Positions 1-11,505 of a stretch of 64,000 bases of DNA are shown here, in pieces; positions within the stretch are counted from its first letter, which is position 1, and every line of letters begins with the position of its first letter. The notes beneath the pieces were generated by a model. That model saw only the letters and a program-made list of their open reading frames with translations. It was not told the DNA's origin and did no database searches. The DNA lies in assembly GCA_013397865.1 (NCBI GenBank), contig VZTI01003805.1:1013358-1077357 (forward strand), in the 5' to 3' direction. This DNA is from Struthidea cinerea (taxonomy: Eukaryota; Chordata; Aves; Passeriformes; Corcoracidae). Both the position numbers and the translations under genes were made by a program.

Positions 1-3000
1 AGAGAAAAATTCCTCAGTCACTGAGTACCCTTCAGGAGTGTGGCCAGAACTCTCAGTTGTCTCAGTCCTTGGAGCAGCAGGCAGTCAAGATGCCTGACTC
101 AAATGTAACTTTTAGCATTTGAGCATTAGCATTTCAGCCAGGTTTCTAGAAAGCAAACTGAATAAAACTCCTGAATATTAATATTTGAGAGGTAATGGCA
201 AACAATAGCAGGGCTTGTTTTGTATTAACACTCATAGTCTTTTTTCGTTTAATTGAGTCTATGTTAATAAGTCTATTTATAAACTGAGAAGTATTTGTTT
301 GGTTTTCTAGCAAATAATGTGTGTTGCAGGAGGCGTGTTAAATGGGCATTTCATTTAGTTTATGACCACAATTCTGTTTGCAGATAGAGCCCTCCAGAGA
401 GTGAAAAATAAGTTCATTGCAAATCTCTTAACAGAAATATCTAACAGGCAGAATCCCTGCATGTGTCACCTAAGAAGAAGGCAGATCCTGGAGATGAGAG
501 AAAGTGATTCAAATTCCAGATAAGATTCAAAGATGAATGATGAGGCCTCATGAGTGTGAAATGAAGTAGAATTCTATGTGTGCTGTCTTGAGGAGGGAGC
601 AAACTCACAGACCAAAAGCTCATTTCAGCTCTCTTTGAAGGCAGGTTGTTCAAAAGCCCACACCTTTTCGGTTTTGGAAAGGATATTAATAATGCAAGAA
701 AACAAGACTAGCACAATTTGGGCCTCAGTGTACATGAAAACATCCCTAATTTCTGTGCTCCCTTCCCAGTGATGCACTCAGGAACATAATGGGTACCAGT
801 TGGAAATAAAACAGTTTCATGCTTTATAAATGCATTGATAGTCAAAATTAAAAAAATTAATTCAACACTTCAGTAGATAATGCCGATCAGGTATCAGGTC
901 TCAGATTAGGAAACAAAGGAGGTATTTGGGCTGCTTCAGTTAGATAGGAGCTCAAAGGATCTGGTGGGTTTCATAGTTCTCCTTAATATTATTCTTATTT
1001 GCTAAGTGGTAAATGTGTCCTGTTTGTAAATAATTCCCAAAGACATGATCTCCCCAAGTCTTTGCATTTTTTCATCTCTGATCATATACATATTCATTTG
1101 GGTATATAACATTTATAGTAGATTCTGGAGCTTAAAGAGATATTTAACAGAAAATTTATACTGACAAATCACAATGCAGATCAGTATGTGGCATATCAAT
1201 AAAATAATCATAGAAGCCCTTTAAATTGGGAGGCAGGAAATTAAACTTGTAGTGTTTATTCTGGCTAAGACTTTGGTTGATCATTTTATTCCTCAGATTC
1301 AGTTGATTCAAGTTGATCTAAAAAAATTGTCCCGGCGTTTCATTACTAGGGAGAAAGTGCATTCATCTCGGAGTATTGATCATTCTTTCCATTTAGATAG
1401 GAGCAGTTTTCCACCCTGATAGGAGCAAGGCAATATTTTATTGAGCCTGACAAGCTGCGGCATCCGTGGTGGGAGGTACAGTGCCTCTCTCTTCCCTTGC
1501 TTTTCCTGCTCTCAGCCGTAGAATTCCAAGGGCATATCCAAGCTGGCAGTGGCCATGCTGCATCTCTGAAGCCAAATTCTTTGCATTATCCTTAATGGTT
1601 TCATATTTATACCCTGACATCAGGGGACTTTTCTGCCTTTTGTTAATTTGTGATCAATCGGTGTTAATTAGTAGAAAAATAAAGGGAATTTTTAAAAAAA
1701 AGGAAAAAAGGGAAATAATACTGCCAGGATGAGTTACTGTTCAGTAAAGCTTCCTGTTACAGGTAGTGAAATATTATAAGAACAAAGAGCAGATAAAATC
1801 AAAATTACTTGGTTTGTTACTTAATTTTTTTAAACAACAGTAGAGAAACCTGGAAAACACTTTAAGTGGTCTGCTCTCCTCCTGGCTGTCTCACTTCTGC
1901 TGGCAGCAGTGCTGCTCCCTTCATTGGGTATCAGTTTCTGACAGTTTCAGAAGGGAATATTGCTTCTGAAACAGGAGGCCACTGCCCTGCTCCCATTATA
2001 ACTCTCCTTTGCAGACCTGCCCTCAGCCTAGAAAGCCTGGAAAGAGGCATGACCCAATCCAGAGCACCACATTCAAATAATGTTAACTGGGCTTATTCAC
2101 ATGAGGGAGAGAGAGATTAATGGCCAGGAAAAACTTCCTTGCTGGTGAAGAATAACTAACATCCATCTCAATCCCATGAAAATTTCTTTGTGGGACCATT
2201 ATAACAGTTTATATATTTTTTTTTTCCCTTCTATTACCTACGAAGACTTTGTTAGTCAGTAGCTGAAGGAATATCAACAACGACTTTAACAGTAGAGTTA
2301 ACAGGTGTCAGTTTTCATTAGCTGTGTATCACTTCAGTAGTTTAGTTTCAATTTCAGTCCAACTCAGTTATTAAATACTTAGTTTCTGAAAATGTTTTTT
2401 TATCTTTGTATGCTCTGATAATTTCTCTTTTTTTAACAGTTTTTGAATCAATTTATTCTGATAGGAGCTGTTGAATGTACCCTGAAGTCTTTACAGCTAG
2501 AGCATTTACAACTGGTAGAATAGTACAAATTGGTCTAAGAAAATATTCCCATTGATATGAGCTGTTTGGAGTTTATTCATTTCAGTGATTATACCATGTC
2601 AACTTTCTAAAAACAGTGTTCCCTTTTTACTTTAAAGCTTTAGAAATATGTACTGTTCTACAACCCTGTTTCCAAATGTTTCACTCTAGGTTGTAATTAA
2701 AAAACCCCAAAGTCTGTGTGTATGTATGCATTTGCATATTTATATATCTCATGCCTTCATATGTATATATGTGCCACTAAAAGCTGTAAAGGACTGCACC
2801 ACTGAGTTGTTTTTACCATCTCTCCATCTTACAGTAATGTAAAAGTCTTCAGGTACGGGACAGAGTTGTCAAGTCTCTTCTAACAGTAAGATAGGAGGAG
2901 AATCTGTGCAGGTAAACAGCCAGATAAATTTCAGATGAGAGTGGTTTCTGATGGGAAAGGGCCAGCACTGTGGTCATGGAAGATCAGGGGGCTGCAGAAT

Positions 3001-3439
3001 AAGAAGCTAAGAGATGTCTTTGATTATTGTTTCATTCCCTGCCCTTTTTTTTTCCTACAGTTAATGAATAGAGGTTTACCCTGAGATTTCTTCAATCCTT
3101 TCTGTTTTTACACACTGAAGGTTCATTTGCAGATGACTCGAATGTTGTATGTGGCCGGAATGAAGTCGGCTTCATTAAATGCTGGAATAACAGAGTGGAT
3201 ATTATGATTCCAAAAGGGGCAGGGGATGCTGAGATGCAAGGCAGTGATCTGCTCTGCCTGGCAGAATGCCCACAGCACAGGGAGGGGAGGACACTCTGGC
3301 TAACAGGGAGGTCAGTGCCACAATTAACGTCCTCTCTCCAGCATATGGGGCAGGGAGCTTAGACAAAACCAGATAATAAATCTTGGAAAACTCACAGTCA
3401 GATTTGTATACTTAGTTCTTTTGAACCGAGGACAAAGTA

Positions 3440-3606
3440 CTGGATTATCTGCCCGGGGAGGTGGTGGAATCACCATCTCTGGATTTGTTTAAAAAAAGAT
3501 TGGACGTGGCACTCGGTGCCATGGTTTAGTTGAGGTGTTAGGGCATGGGTTGGACTCGGTGGTCTTAGAGATCTCTTCCAGCCTGGTGATTCTGTGTGAT
3601 TCTGTG
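3440..3606 (+). mobile_element. CR1 LINE fragment, 3' end
   Basis: The text from about 3442 reads like the 3' end of an avian CR1 non-LTR retrotransposon: a 'ctgcccggggaggtggtggaatc' type block, then a 'ggttggactcggtggtcttagag' type block, and a terminal imperfect repeat of GATTCTGTG at about 3586-3606. The copy is 5'-truncated, as nearly all CR1 copies are, and carries no intact reading frame. The call is from remembered family consensus features, not an alignment. Confidence 0.9.
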
Positions 3607-6600
3607 ACTTTATGATGCACAAACCAGAATAAAACTAACTCACAGTAATGAGAAATTTGCCCCAGTTGCCACAGGGGGACTTGCAGTGTCTGTGTTCACC
3701 TTCTTTTTTGAGATGAAAGACATTGGCTGTGTCAGTCAATCTCCAAATAAAACACACTGCAGAGTTCTGCAAGATTCAGGTTTTTAATCACAGGAAAATC
3801 AAAGATTGAAACATGTCTTACATCTGTAAGTCTGGTGCTAAACACAGACTCACCTGTTTTAGGTGCTTGCTCTTCCTTCTGCATTCTTTTGAATGGACGT
3901 GGAGGAGAAATGGCTGAGGAGGGAAAAAAATAATTACTTTCATTTGTCACTACAAAGTAAAGAAGAATTTCTGATAAAATACAACAAGGCATTTCCTATG
4001 GGAACATCAGTAGCTATAAAGAAAAATACTTGGCAAACACGCTGTATAACTGTATTTCAGGAATTAGTTTGGATGAATTGATATTGTTGGGGTATTTCTC
4101 AAGAGAAAAAAAAAAAAATTAAAAGATGGAACTTTCCTTACCAAATTTTCTGAGTGATTTAATGGACATCACAGCTCTGTTTGACAGGGTAAATAAACCA
4201 TATTGCATTATATATTGCAGGGCTCAAGGTATTCTAACAAAATATTCTATCCATATTTTCTTAAAAATATCAAATCTTAGGGATGTTTCCTGAACAGTCT
4301 GTGAGAATCTGGTTGTTTTAAGTGAAAGTAAATGTCTAAGTCGTATAAACATTAAGTAGAAGAACAAAATATGTACTAGACAGTGAGTAAATAGTTGAAA
4401 ATATCAGTTTGGAAAGACTGTGATTAGGTATGTGCATGTTTGTGTAAAGCATTTACTCGATCAGGTACACAAGAAATTCCAGCAGGTTTTTCTAATGGAC
4501 AGTTTTCTAAACTATCCAACCAATTAGTTCATTTTGAAGGAACAATTCTTTTCTAAGGTGCACAAACTCTAATTTTAAATCAATCAGCATGAAGCTGCAT
4601 TATCCTTCCAATTAGTGAGATTATAAGGGCAAGGAAGTGCTTCCCAGTCCTTCACCTCCAGTTTGTTTCAAAATACACAATTGTGGAAAATCCCTTCTGC
4701 TCTGCCCAGCTTTCTGAACAAGGTGTCAGTGCAGGGACACCTGAAGGGAGCTGGCTGGGTTTCACAGTGGAGTGTCACTGGTGCCTCATGCAGGAGCTGG
4801 GGCATGAGCCACTGCCAGCAGAGCCTCGAGAATGACATCCCTGTGGCTCTACCCACCTCAGGATAATCACAGGAGGATTCTCTTCCTTTCATCCATGCAG
4901 CCAGGGTAGGAAATACAAACTGTTTCCAGATTCCTCACCCAAAGAAAGTCCTGTGAGGAAGCAATAACTTGCTTGAGACTCCCATGAGGAGCAGGGAAGT
5001 CTCTTCTGCTCCCTTCTCTGGGTAATGTTCTTCTGATACTTAGCTGAGGTTCCAGAAAGAAGGGATTAATTTGTGCAGTGCTCATCTCCTTTATTCTTGG
5101 ACTGATCTCACACAGTCCTTTACAAATGCAGCTGTAGAAGAATGGTTATTTAATTTTCCAAATTAACTGTCTGTACAAAAGCTGTAACATCACATCAGCA
5201 TCTGTACTAGAGACATCCAAGTTCTGATACAGCTCTGATAGCTCTGGAAAAGCTTCCTCACCAAGGAGTACCAATTACTCCATCCTACAGCCACTTCTGC
5301 TGACACTTGGAAGAGTGGTGATGCTCCGGTCTCAAAAGTAGAAAAGCTGGTCTAGAGCAAAGCAGTCCGGCTGGTTGGGTTTTCTCCTTCACTGCCAGCC
5401 ACCAGCTGTCAGAATTCAGCAGCTTGCTCAGGGAGACTCTGTGATCACTTTTGAGCAGGGCTGTGCAGGCTGAGGTTCAAGCTGCAAGATTTATGTGTAG
5501 GTTACGTGTGCAGCAGTATTCTTATGGACAAAACACTGCTTTGGTAGATTGTGATGGTGTTTTTCAGTGTCTCACCTGTAAATTTAACTGTGGGAGTGTG
5601 CATCAATGCCTCCTTTTCCCATATGCAGTATATTTTCCTTCCATCCTGCCTTAATTACTACTTCTATACTGTATCTATTGGCAGTGCAGAGACAGGGTAT
5701 ATTGATTTTGCAGACGGGGGGAAAAAGTGTCGTGTGAAGGAGCTGCTGAAGGAGAAATGTAGAACACAAAACACAGAGTATTTTTTTAAAAAGCCCTGCT
5801 ACATAATATGAATATTTTAGAGCTTTATTTAAAGTTTTCTGAAGAGGTCATGGAGATATTGGAGACCTATTTGCAATTTGCACACCTTCACTTAGTGGTC
5901 AAGAATATTCAAACCCTTTCCCAGAGGTGTTCTAATCATTTCCAGTGAAGCAATAGGTTGAGTAAAGCCAACACATGGGGACAAACATGTCCTTGTGCAG
6001 AGCCTGTTACTGAGGTAGAAAAAAAACGCTACAAGATACAGCAATTAATGTGACTGAATGGATTTGATTAGTCAGTGATTGCACTTTGCTTTTGTTTATT
6101 TCCAAAAGCTCTTCCCCAACACGAATATGCTGACAGACTGTACTGTAGCACAAAACCAATTTTAAGTGCCTATCTGTTGATTCCCACAAAAACAGACTTT
6201 TACCATAAAACCACGTATTCACAGCGGAAACAGATTTTTCTTCCTTGTATTAGAAAAACGAAGGCACCAGGTAACCCAGGTACCCAATGAAGCAATGCCA
6301 TCCTTCACACTGAATATCTGCATACTGAATTACACACTTGAGGTCTCCACCAGGACATTTTTAGCAGTGTTATCTTCTGTTCCTGGTGGTGTAGAGATAA
6401 TAAAATAAATTTTTTTTAAAAGTGCTTATAGACAATGAGAAAAAGAGCTCAAAAAGTCAACTGTGTAACTTATTTTCTTATACCACTTAATCAGCTTGTG
6501 CAGGTAGCTCAGCTACTGAAATTTGAGGCAAAGATTTATTAGTAGAAATCAAAAGGAAGCAGCAGTTATAGCAACAGCAATGCCCCAAACTATCTCCCTT

Positions 6601-7577
6601 TCTTCTTTTAACCTAACATGCCTTAATTGCAGTGGAGGAGAACTGACATTAGGAAAACAATTAAGATAATAAATGAGCTTCTAAAGTAACAGATAAAAGC
6701 TCATTCAGTGTCCTTAAGGATCCCATTTCAGAGACAACCCTGTTAAACCCCAGAGTGGGAGAGGAGGAAGGCTCTCTGTGCTCACCTGTGAATTGCCTTC
6801 ATGCAAAACTCACCAATCTCGGGCAGAATGACTCATCTGCCTAAAATGCTTGATTTTTTAGAATTTACATATGTAAATATGCAACATTTTTCTTTGAAAA
6901 ATTGCAAATATATGTAACTTTTTCAATTTTATATGAAATCCAATGCCAACCAATTCCAAATTAATATCTTTTTTAGGCTACCTTGTTGCAGTGGCACTAT
7001 TGCTCAGGTCCTGATTCAAAGTGTAATGAAACAGTCTTTCAGAACCTTCCTTTTAGCTCCCTGTTTGTAAGCAGTGCAGTGCTTTCTCTCAGTGCTATAA
7101 AAATATGTCCAAAATGCATAATAAAAATATTTTGTTGTCTCAAAATCTATAAAAAAACCTATCGAAATTATTGGAATCAACAGAAAAAGAACAATGCCAA
7201 ACTTCATAAATTTTTAAAAAGCTCTTTCAGAAGGATTTTTTTAGAGATGGAGAGAAAAAGGTGGTATTTTTTTAAACCCAAAGCAATACCCCTCTCCCCA
7301 TCCAATTTTCATGAGTTTTCAGTCCTCTGAACCAGGGTAGTGGGGGCCAGGCTTTGAAGCAGAGCCACGAAGCGTTTGGCTGCTTTCAGAAGAAGGCAGG
7401 AGGGTTGACCTGGGGATTGTGGCTGAGTGACTAATGCTGATGCCATTAAGTATCTGATTCCCTGCCTTCTTTAGTGAGGTGATACAAAAATGCAGAGGTG
7501 TCCACTTTGAAAAGCCTGTCTGTGGTCACTTCTGCCTCGGCACTGCAGGGCTGCTGTTCTTGCCTAAGGCTGCCTCC

Positions 7578-7735
7578 CCACAGGCCGAACAAGCCCCGAT
7601 CCCTCAGCCTCTCCTCGCGTGGCCAGAGCTGGCCCTTCTGCTGGTTCTCCACTGAATTCACTCCAGTTTATCTAAACATTCCTTGTATGCAGGGGCCCAA
7701 AGCAGGCACAGTGTTTTAAATGTGCTCTAGTAAAT
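7578..7735 (-). mobile_element. Diverged CR1 LINE fragment, reverse orientation
   Basis: On the + strand this reads as antisense CR1: 'gccgaacaagcccc', 'tccctcagcctctcctcg' and, further on, 'tgtatgcaggggcccaaagc'. These landmarks occur in the same order and at similar spacing in CR1. It is more diverged than the copies at 38.5 kb and 49.0 kb and has lost the 3' end of the element. It lies in the intron before the first visible CLSTN2 exon. Confidence 0.75.
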
Positions 7736-10700
7736 GATGACTAAGGATGGGGGTGATGGATTCAGAGCATGTTAAGATGCTACAAAAGGCATACAAAAGT
7801 GAATCCAGTGGCATGCTCTGTGCTTTAACTTTGGATTAAGATGCTTTCTTCAAACAAGTGGTTGTCAGACCACTTTTGCCAACTGAACGAGTGGTTCAGA
7901 CCACTCAGGCAGAAGGATTTTTGTCTCATAGCTGCAGTAAGTGGTGCTATTTGCAGTGAGCAGAGAGCTTTCTTTGCTTTCCTTTTCTTCTTCCAGCTTT
8001 TGCTGAGGATGTTTGAATGTGTTTTGAGAGCACTTCCTCAGCAAAGTCGCACAAAGCAGGAGATGGAAGCAGCACGTGCCTTTCTCAGCCCTAAGGGCGT
8101 GCCCTGAGCAGCAGTGAGGGGATGTGCAGAGCTGTTGGCCTGCTCGGGCTCCCTGGGCTGCAGAAGGCACTGAAGGGATGTGCAGGAAGCTCAGCAGGGG
8201 CTCGTGGGTGAGCGTGGATGGCTCTTCGCTGGGACACTTCTGGGAGCACAGGCTGCCTCTGTGTGTGCAGCCAAGCAGGTGCGTGACCCCCGTCCCAGGA
8301 GGGTCCCCAGCTGACCCGAGGGAGGCTCAAAGAGCTGGAAATTGCAGGTTCTCACAGGTGCATGCCAGGCCTGTATGGACAAAGCTGAGAAACGGGGCAT
8401 TTTGCAGACCACCAAAGTCTGGTTCTAAGCACCACGTGCTTCTCAGACCAAGAACTTTGGTTTCAGTCTTCTCTCGAGCATTCCAATGTAAAGCACAAAA
8501 ATCTGATGTTTTTCATTAGAAGGTGCCAAGAGCTTGGGACAAATATTCTGTAAGATTTATAAGGAGGCTGTTTTCAGCTATTTCATAAAAGCATATTCCA
8601 ATGCAATGGCTTGTAATCAGCACTAGGACTTCAGGCTGTTTAATTCACTGTGATTTGATTAATGCTTTTTAGAGGCAGACTGACGTGACAGAGTGATTAG
8701 ACCAAGCCATCCAGCAGGTTTGGAAAGCCCAGCTTACTCATCTGTAATTTTATCTCATTAGAATAGCTTTATAAATTAGATTTTTTAAATAAATTTCCAA
8801 CTTGAGAGTATTAAAATTTCTTTATTTGCCAGTGTAGTGTATTTTATAATTTTCTTTTCCTGGCCTCACTGCTTCATATTGCATTCCATTGCCACTGTGG
8901 AATACATGCAGGGAAAAATTGGCTTCCTATGTTAAGAAGGTGTCTGAAATGACAGCATAACAAATTACACACCAAAATTATTTATTTCATTATTTTGTTG
9001 CTTGTGAAATGGTCAGCCACATAGTTCTACCTGCTGCTGAATGACCGGGATGTATTCCAGAGTTTGGAAGTAATTTTTGCTTCCCTGTAGAGTATTTGTT
9101 TTTACACTGAAAGATCATTTGGAGGAATAGACACGTGTCTGTGTCCCTAAGCTGGATTGAAATCCTGTGACAGTTAAGATGACCAACACGTGCTGTTGAA
9201 ATCTCAGGAACAACTGAGCTGAGACTTTAAGTGCGTAAATTCCCTTCAAAACAAGGCTTTTTGTGTTTGTGTGTTGAAATTTAAGGAAATGCATGTAAGT
9301 GATGGTTCAAGGACTTCACCAAGCCGTCTGCACTTGCATTATCTTATGTTCCAGAATGCATGAGAAAAACTAAAAGCTAATAAGTACTTTGTGTGGACGT
9401 CCACAGTTGGACATCTGCATTTTTCTTGGAAGCACTTGAGCCCAGCTGCAGGAGACTTGAATTGTGGGATTTATGAAATGTTGTGCTTCCAGGAAGCATT
9501 TTCTTTGAAAAATGTAACTGCCTAATGGAGTAATTACACTGGCTACACATTAGTGTGCTCTTTGTGTATGAACTGCCCCAAAATGTTTGGATTTGCTCTA
9601 TCAAAGTACTCTTGCTTTAGTTAAACATGAGGATTGCTCACTCACGGGGGTGCACCTGGGGCATCCCGAGTGATGCAGCTTAGGGTGGCAGAACAGAAAT
9701 AGCGTGGAACGGTTCTCCATAAAGTGCCAGGTATTAATCCTGTAGGTTTGGCCATGCAAGGTCTCTCAGAAACAGCTTTTGTTTTCTATAAAATGTCAGC
9801 TGCATGTGGCTGTGATGCATCACATGCTAATGAGCTGGTCAGGGGCTTGGCAAGCTGCTTTTCCTTGGAAGGCAGGGCTGCGTAATACTATTGGTGGTTG
9901 CTGTTTGTTCAGTAAAGTTTTCAGTCTTCCAATTTATTTACTTTCAATTTTGGTTTCAGTTCATTTAACCTTCAGAAAACATTTGTGCTGTCTTCTGCTA
10001 ACAAAAGGAAGGCTCCCTCCAGCAGCCCTTTTCTGCATTTATCTCTTGCTGTGGAGCTGTGATGTCTGCAGTAATAAATGTATCCATTTGAAATAGAAGT
10101 GATTAAGTGCTTGTTGAAATGTCTGCTGGAACAAAACATTAGCTTTTGCTTTCAAAGGGCAGATATTGTACCAGATAGCACTTAACCTGGCCAAGGACAA
10201 AGTGTTATGTTTAAACATCACTTTCTGCTTGCTGCTTGCTTCTGTGAAACAGCAAGGATATCTGCATTCAAGCACTTCCATTTCTTAATACACCAAAACA
10301 AGGATCTCTCCAGAACTGAAGGTTCCCTTGTTGTAACTATTGCTTTGTTTTTAAAACAGCCCACCCATCCTACCAGTCTGCTGTGATTTATTCCTTTGAA
10401 CTTTTAAATCTGAAAGATACAACAACAGAAAAAAATAATTGGGCAGACATTGATATTTGCACACCAGACTTCTTTCTCTAGAGGCACGGGTTCATCCAGC
10501 TGTACATTTCTGAACTAAAGCTGAATTTGGCCATCCTGCAGTAATCCCTGGTTATCCAGCTCAGAAATTCATGTGTGATTTGACACTAAAGTTGTCACCT
10601 TGAAAGTATGGGGTAACTGTGGCCGTTGCTCTTCAAAGTTGGTGGGTATCAGGGAAACCATAAAGACCCTCATTTTTCCCACCATCTGGGAAAAAGCTCA

Positions 10701-11342
10701 AGGCCAAAAGATGAAGGGTGGAGAAGATGTGAGTTCCCTCCCAAATCGGTGGGACACAGACCTCTGGTCCCTCTGTGTTACACAGAGCACAGCCCAGGTC
10801 CTTTCAGCACTGTAGAGGTCCTGGCAGGTTGCACAGGACTTTCTAAGTAGTGATGTGGTAAGTTAATAATGGCAATCACTGGTAATAATTTATCAATCCA
10901 GTGACTAAGAGCTGTATATTTTCTTAATCTGAGCCTAATAAGGATCCCCAGTAACTATTCCAATAAATCCCAAGTATGTGTCTCTTACATGAAATTTTGT
11001 ATTCTCAACACTAAATATAAATATTGAGAAGCTAATATTGTGTATTAGCAAATGTGAAAATACAGAGCAAACACCAAATTGTCTGATTTTTCTATTTTCT
11101 ATCTATGTCTTGCTTTCGAAAAGTGTGTTTTAAGAATCCTCTATCGCACGTGTTTTGCAAATATGCCAAGAGTATTTATCAACATTGTTTTAGCTTTCAT
11201 TAATGTTAGGGATGTATAAATTGCAACGACGTTATTAGTTCCTGTCAGTGGAATTTGGAAACAACACAATTTAAAAAAAACCACGTGGGCTATAAAAATC
11301 AGTTACCATAAGAGCTAACTGTTGTTTTGCTGTGTCTCCCAG

Positions 11343-11505
11343 ATCTGTGACAAGGAGTGGCACTACTACGTTGTCAATGTGGAGTTCCCCGTGGTGACGC
11401 TGTACATGGACGGGACGACGTACGAGCCGTACCTGGTGACCAACGACTGGCCCATCCACCCCTCCCACATCGCCATGCAGCTCACAGTGGGGGCTTGCTG
11501 GCAAG
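11343..11505 (+). CDS. CLSTN2: CLSTN2 exon: second half of the LNS (laminin-G-like) domain
   Basis: Calsyntenin-2 is a type I membrane protein of the postsynaptic membrane. This exon encodes residues 1-54 of the visible part, beginning ICDKEWHYYV and ending GACWQ plus one base of the next Gly codon (163 nt, enters in phase 0, leaves in phase 1). The WHYYV, TLYMDG and YEPYLVTNDWP strings are the beta-strand core of the calsyntenin LNS domain and are almost identical to mammalian calsyntenin-2 as I remember it. The acceptor is CTCCCAG at 11336-11342 and the donor AAG|GTAAAA at 11506. Third positions are G/C-rich compared with the AT-rich introns around it, the codon pattern of a real exon. A longer open frame runs on into the intron on both sides, but the splice sites and homology set these limits. 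Confidence 0.97.

Larger units (their letters stand above)
1..11342 (+). other. CLSTN2: CLSTN2 intron upstream of the first exon in the window (partial)
   Basis: This non-coding stretch ends in a pyrimidine-rich tract and AG at 11341-11342, the acceptor of the first visible exon. I looked for the preceding calsyntenin exon, which should end the first half of the LNS domain, and did not find it, so the intron is longer than 11.3 kb. Inside are two CR1 fragments (about 3440-3606 and 7578-7735), a short TG/TA-rich patch near 2715-2775 and AT-rich blocks that could be regulatory (see findings). Reading frames here are short, have no recognisable domains and mostly overlap on both strands, as expected by chance. 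Confidence 0.85.

Noticed and set aside
2715..2775. TG/TA-rich patch that could be a microsatellite
   Set aside because: The units are short and irregular (TGTGTGTATGTATG, then TATATATC), not a true tandem array.
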